Part shown: positions 63,699 through 64,000 of the stretch, one piece after another | Position numbering within the stretch: position 1 is the stretch's first letter | How the letters are laid out: the number at the start of each line of letters is the position of its first letter | Origin: Fructilactobacillus cliffordii | GTDB taxonomy: Bacteria; Bacillota; Bacilli; Lactobacillales; Lactobacillaceae | Length of the DNA: 64,000 bases | Reading direction: 5' to 3' | Assembly: GCF_024029355.1 (NCBI RefSeq) | Contig: NZ_CP097117.1 | Span: forward strand, 744,001 to 808,000 | The notes under the pieces: model-generated | Databases searched by the model: none | The model's input: the letters and a program-made list of their open reading frames with translations, nothing else | What the model was told of the DNA's origin: nothing | Translations under genes and position numbers: made by a program

Positions 63699-63723
63699 AA
63701 TTTAAATACACTCAGAAGGCACA
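63699..63723 (+). repeat. Right copy of the imperfect direct repeat flanking the accessory block
   Basis: It matches 59774-59798 at 21 of 25 positions in the same orientation. It is followed by a 14-base palindrome (ACAAATATATTTGT, 63721-63734). The 257-base gap between the ImmA-like gene and the toxin fragment otherwise shows only the terminator at its left end. Confidence 0.55.
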
Positions 63724-63803
63724 AATATATTTGTATACATTACCACAAGTAGTAATGTAGATTTTACTACTTTATACTTGTTTCTGTAATTTATTAATAT
63801 TTA

Positions 63804-64000
63804 TTATTCAAACAAGTCTGAATGACTACCGGTATCAATGAATTTAATATAATCACCATCGTACCGATAAATCAAAAGCCAATCTGGTTTAATGTGAAGT
63901 TCTCGTTCAGGTTTTCGATTTATGAGGTTATGGTCGTTAAACTTAGCTGGAATTTCTTCATCGTTAATTAATAAGTAATATATTTCATTGAATTGATTTT
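63804..64000 (-). CDS. YafQ/RelE family type II toxin, partial at the right edge
   Basis: The last 65 codons of a minus-strand gene are visible, ending at TAA 63804. They include RELHIKPDWLLIYRYDGD and TGSHSDLFE. These match the C-terminal block of YafQ-type mRNA interferases, with the His, Asp-Trp and final His that form the RNase site. The N-terminus and the expected antitoxin gene lie beyond 64000. All visible catalytic residues are present, so it is probably functional. It is too short for simple listing because the window cuts it. Confidence 0.8.
   Translation of the reverse strand, partial: NQFNEIYYLLINDEEIPAKFNDHNLINRKPERELHIKPDWLLIYRYDGDYIKFIDTGSHSDLFE

Noticed and set aside
59640-63803. 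Complete prophage
   Set aside because: No integrase, terminase, capsid or tail genes are present; only a repressor pair and a wall-binding protein.

Overview
The window looks like a chromosome segment of a lactic acid bacterium of the family Lactobacillaceae, with roughly 40-45% GC by eye. This rests on gene content: paired D-lactate dehydrogenase-type enzymes, ClpL under a CtsR-like box, a WxL surface-protein locus, oleate hydratase, a CBS-less IMP dehydrogenase, YfhO-type membrane proteins, strong AGGAGG ribosome sites and many short rho-independent terminators. I cannot name the species. I found no tRNA, rRNA, CRISPR array or intact transposase.

Layout. 1-225: a TPP riboswitch on the minus strand, driving a gene just off the left edge. 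226-13967: housekeeping and accessory metabolism, namely a histidine phosphatase coupled to a YfhO protein, two small plus-strand genes, an amino-acid permease with a Cys-less MGMT-like protein, a second large polytopic protein, a four-gene D-hydroxyacid dehydrogenase/nitroreductase operon and oleate hydratase. 14183-27374: a cell-surface polysaccharide cluster on the minus strand. It has an LCP attachment enzyme, an unknown membrane protein, Wzy, UDP-galactopyranose mutase, Wzx, seven further transferases and no Wzd/Wze/Wzb regulators; a separate plus-strand acyltransferase lies beside its distal end. 27652-42113: clpL, OatA-like acyltransferase, VTT membrane protein, galU, a ClC exchanger, a divergent HisS-like protein and guaBA. 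42315-50555: a Na+/H+ antiporter and a five-gene WxL surface complex. 50611-59639: MTHFR-like, PAP2, GT8, GH32, a UvrA-like ABC protein with an MFS exporter, and DegV.

59640-64000 is the accessory part. A 716-residue protein joins four peptidoglycan-binding-like repeats, a DUF1906 glycoside-hydrolase-like domain and a hydrophobic C-terminal tail. It faces a small polytopic membrane protein with abutting stop codons, and its upstream region is shared with an XRE repressor/ImmA metalloprotease pair. The promoter region has overlapping, face-to-face promoters, a hairpin and two palindromes. An imperfect direct repeat lies on both sides of the block, and a YafQ-type toxin fragment reaches the right edge. 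This block is the best candidate for an undescribed system; its function is inference only.

How the genes fit together. galU (UDP-glucose supply), glf (UDP-galactofuranose), the transferases, Wzx, Wzy and LCP could together make and attach a galactofuranose-containing wall polysaccharide. OatA-like acetylation, the WxL complex and LCP all act on the same cell envelope. guaB and guaA form the GMP branch of purine synthesis. Start codons were reassigned in many genes, because the first possible start often overlaps the ribosome site of a better one a few codons later.
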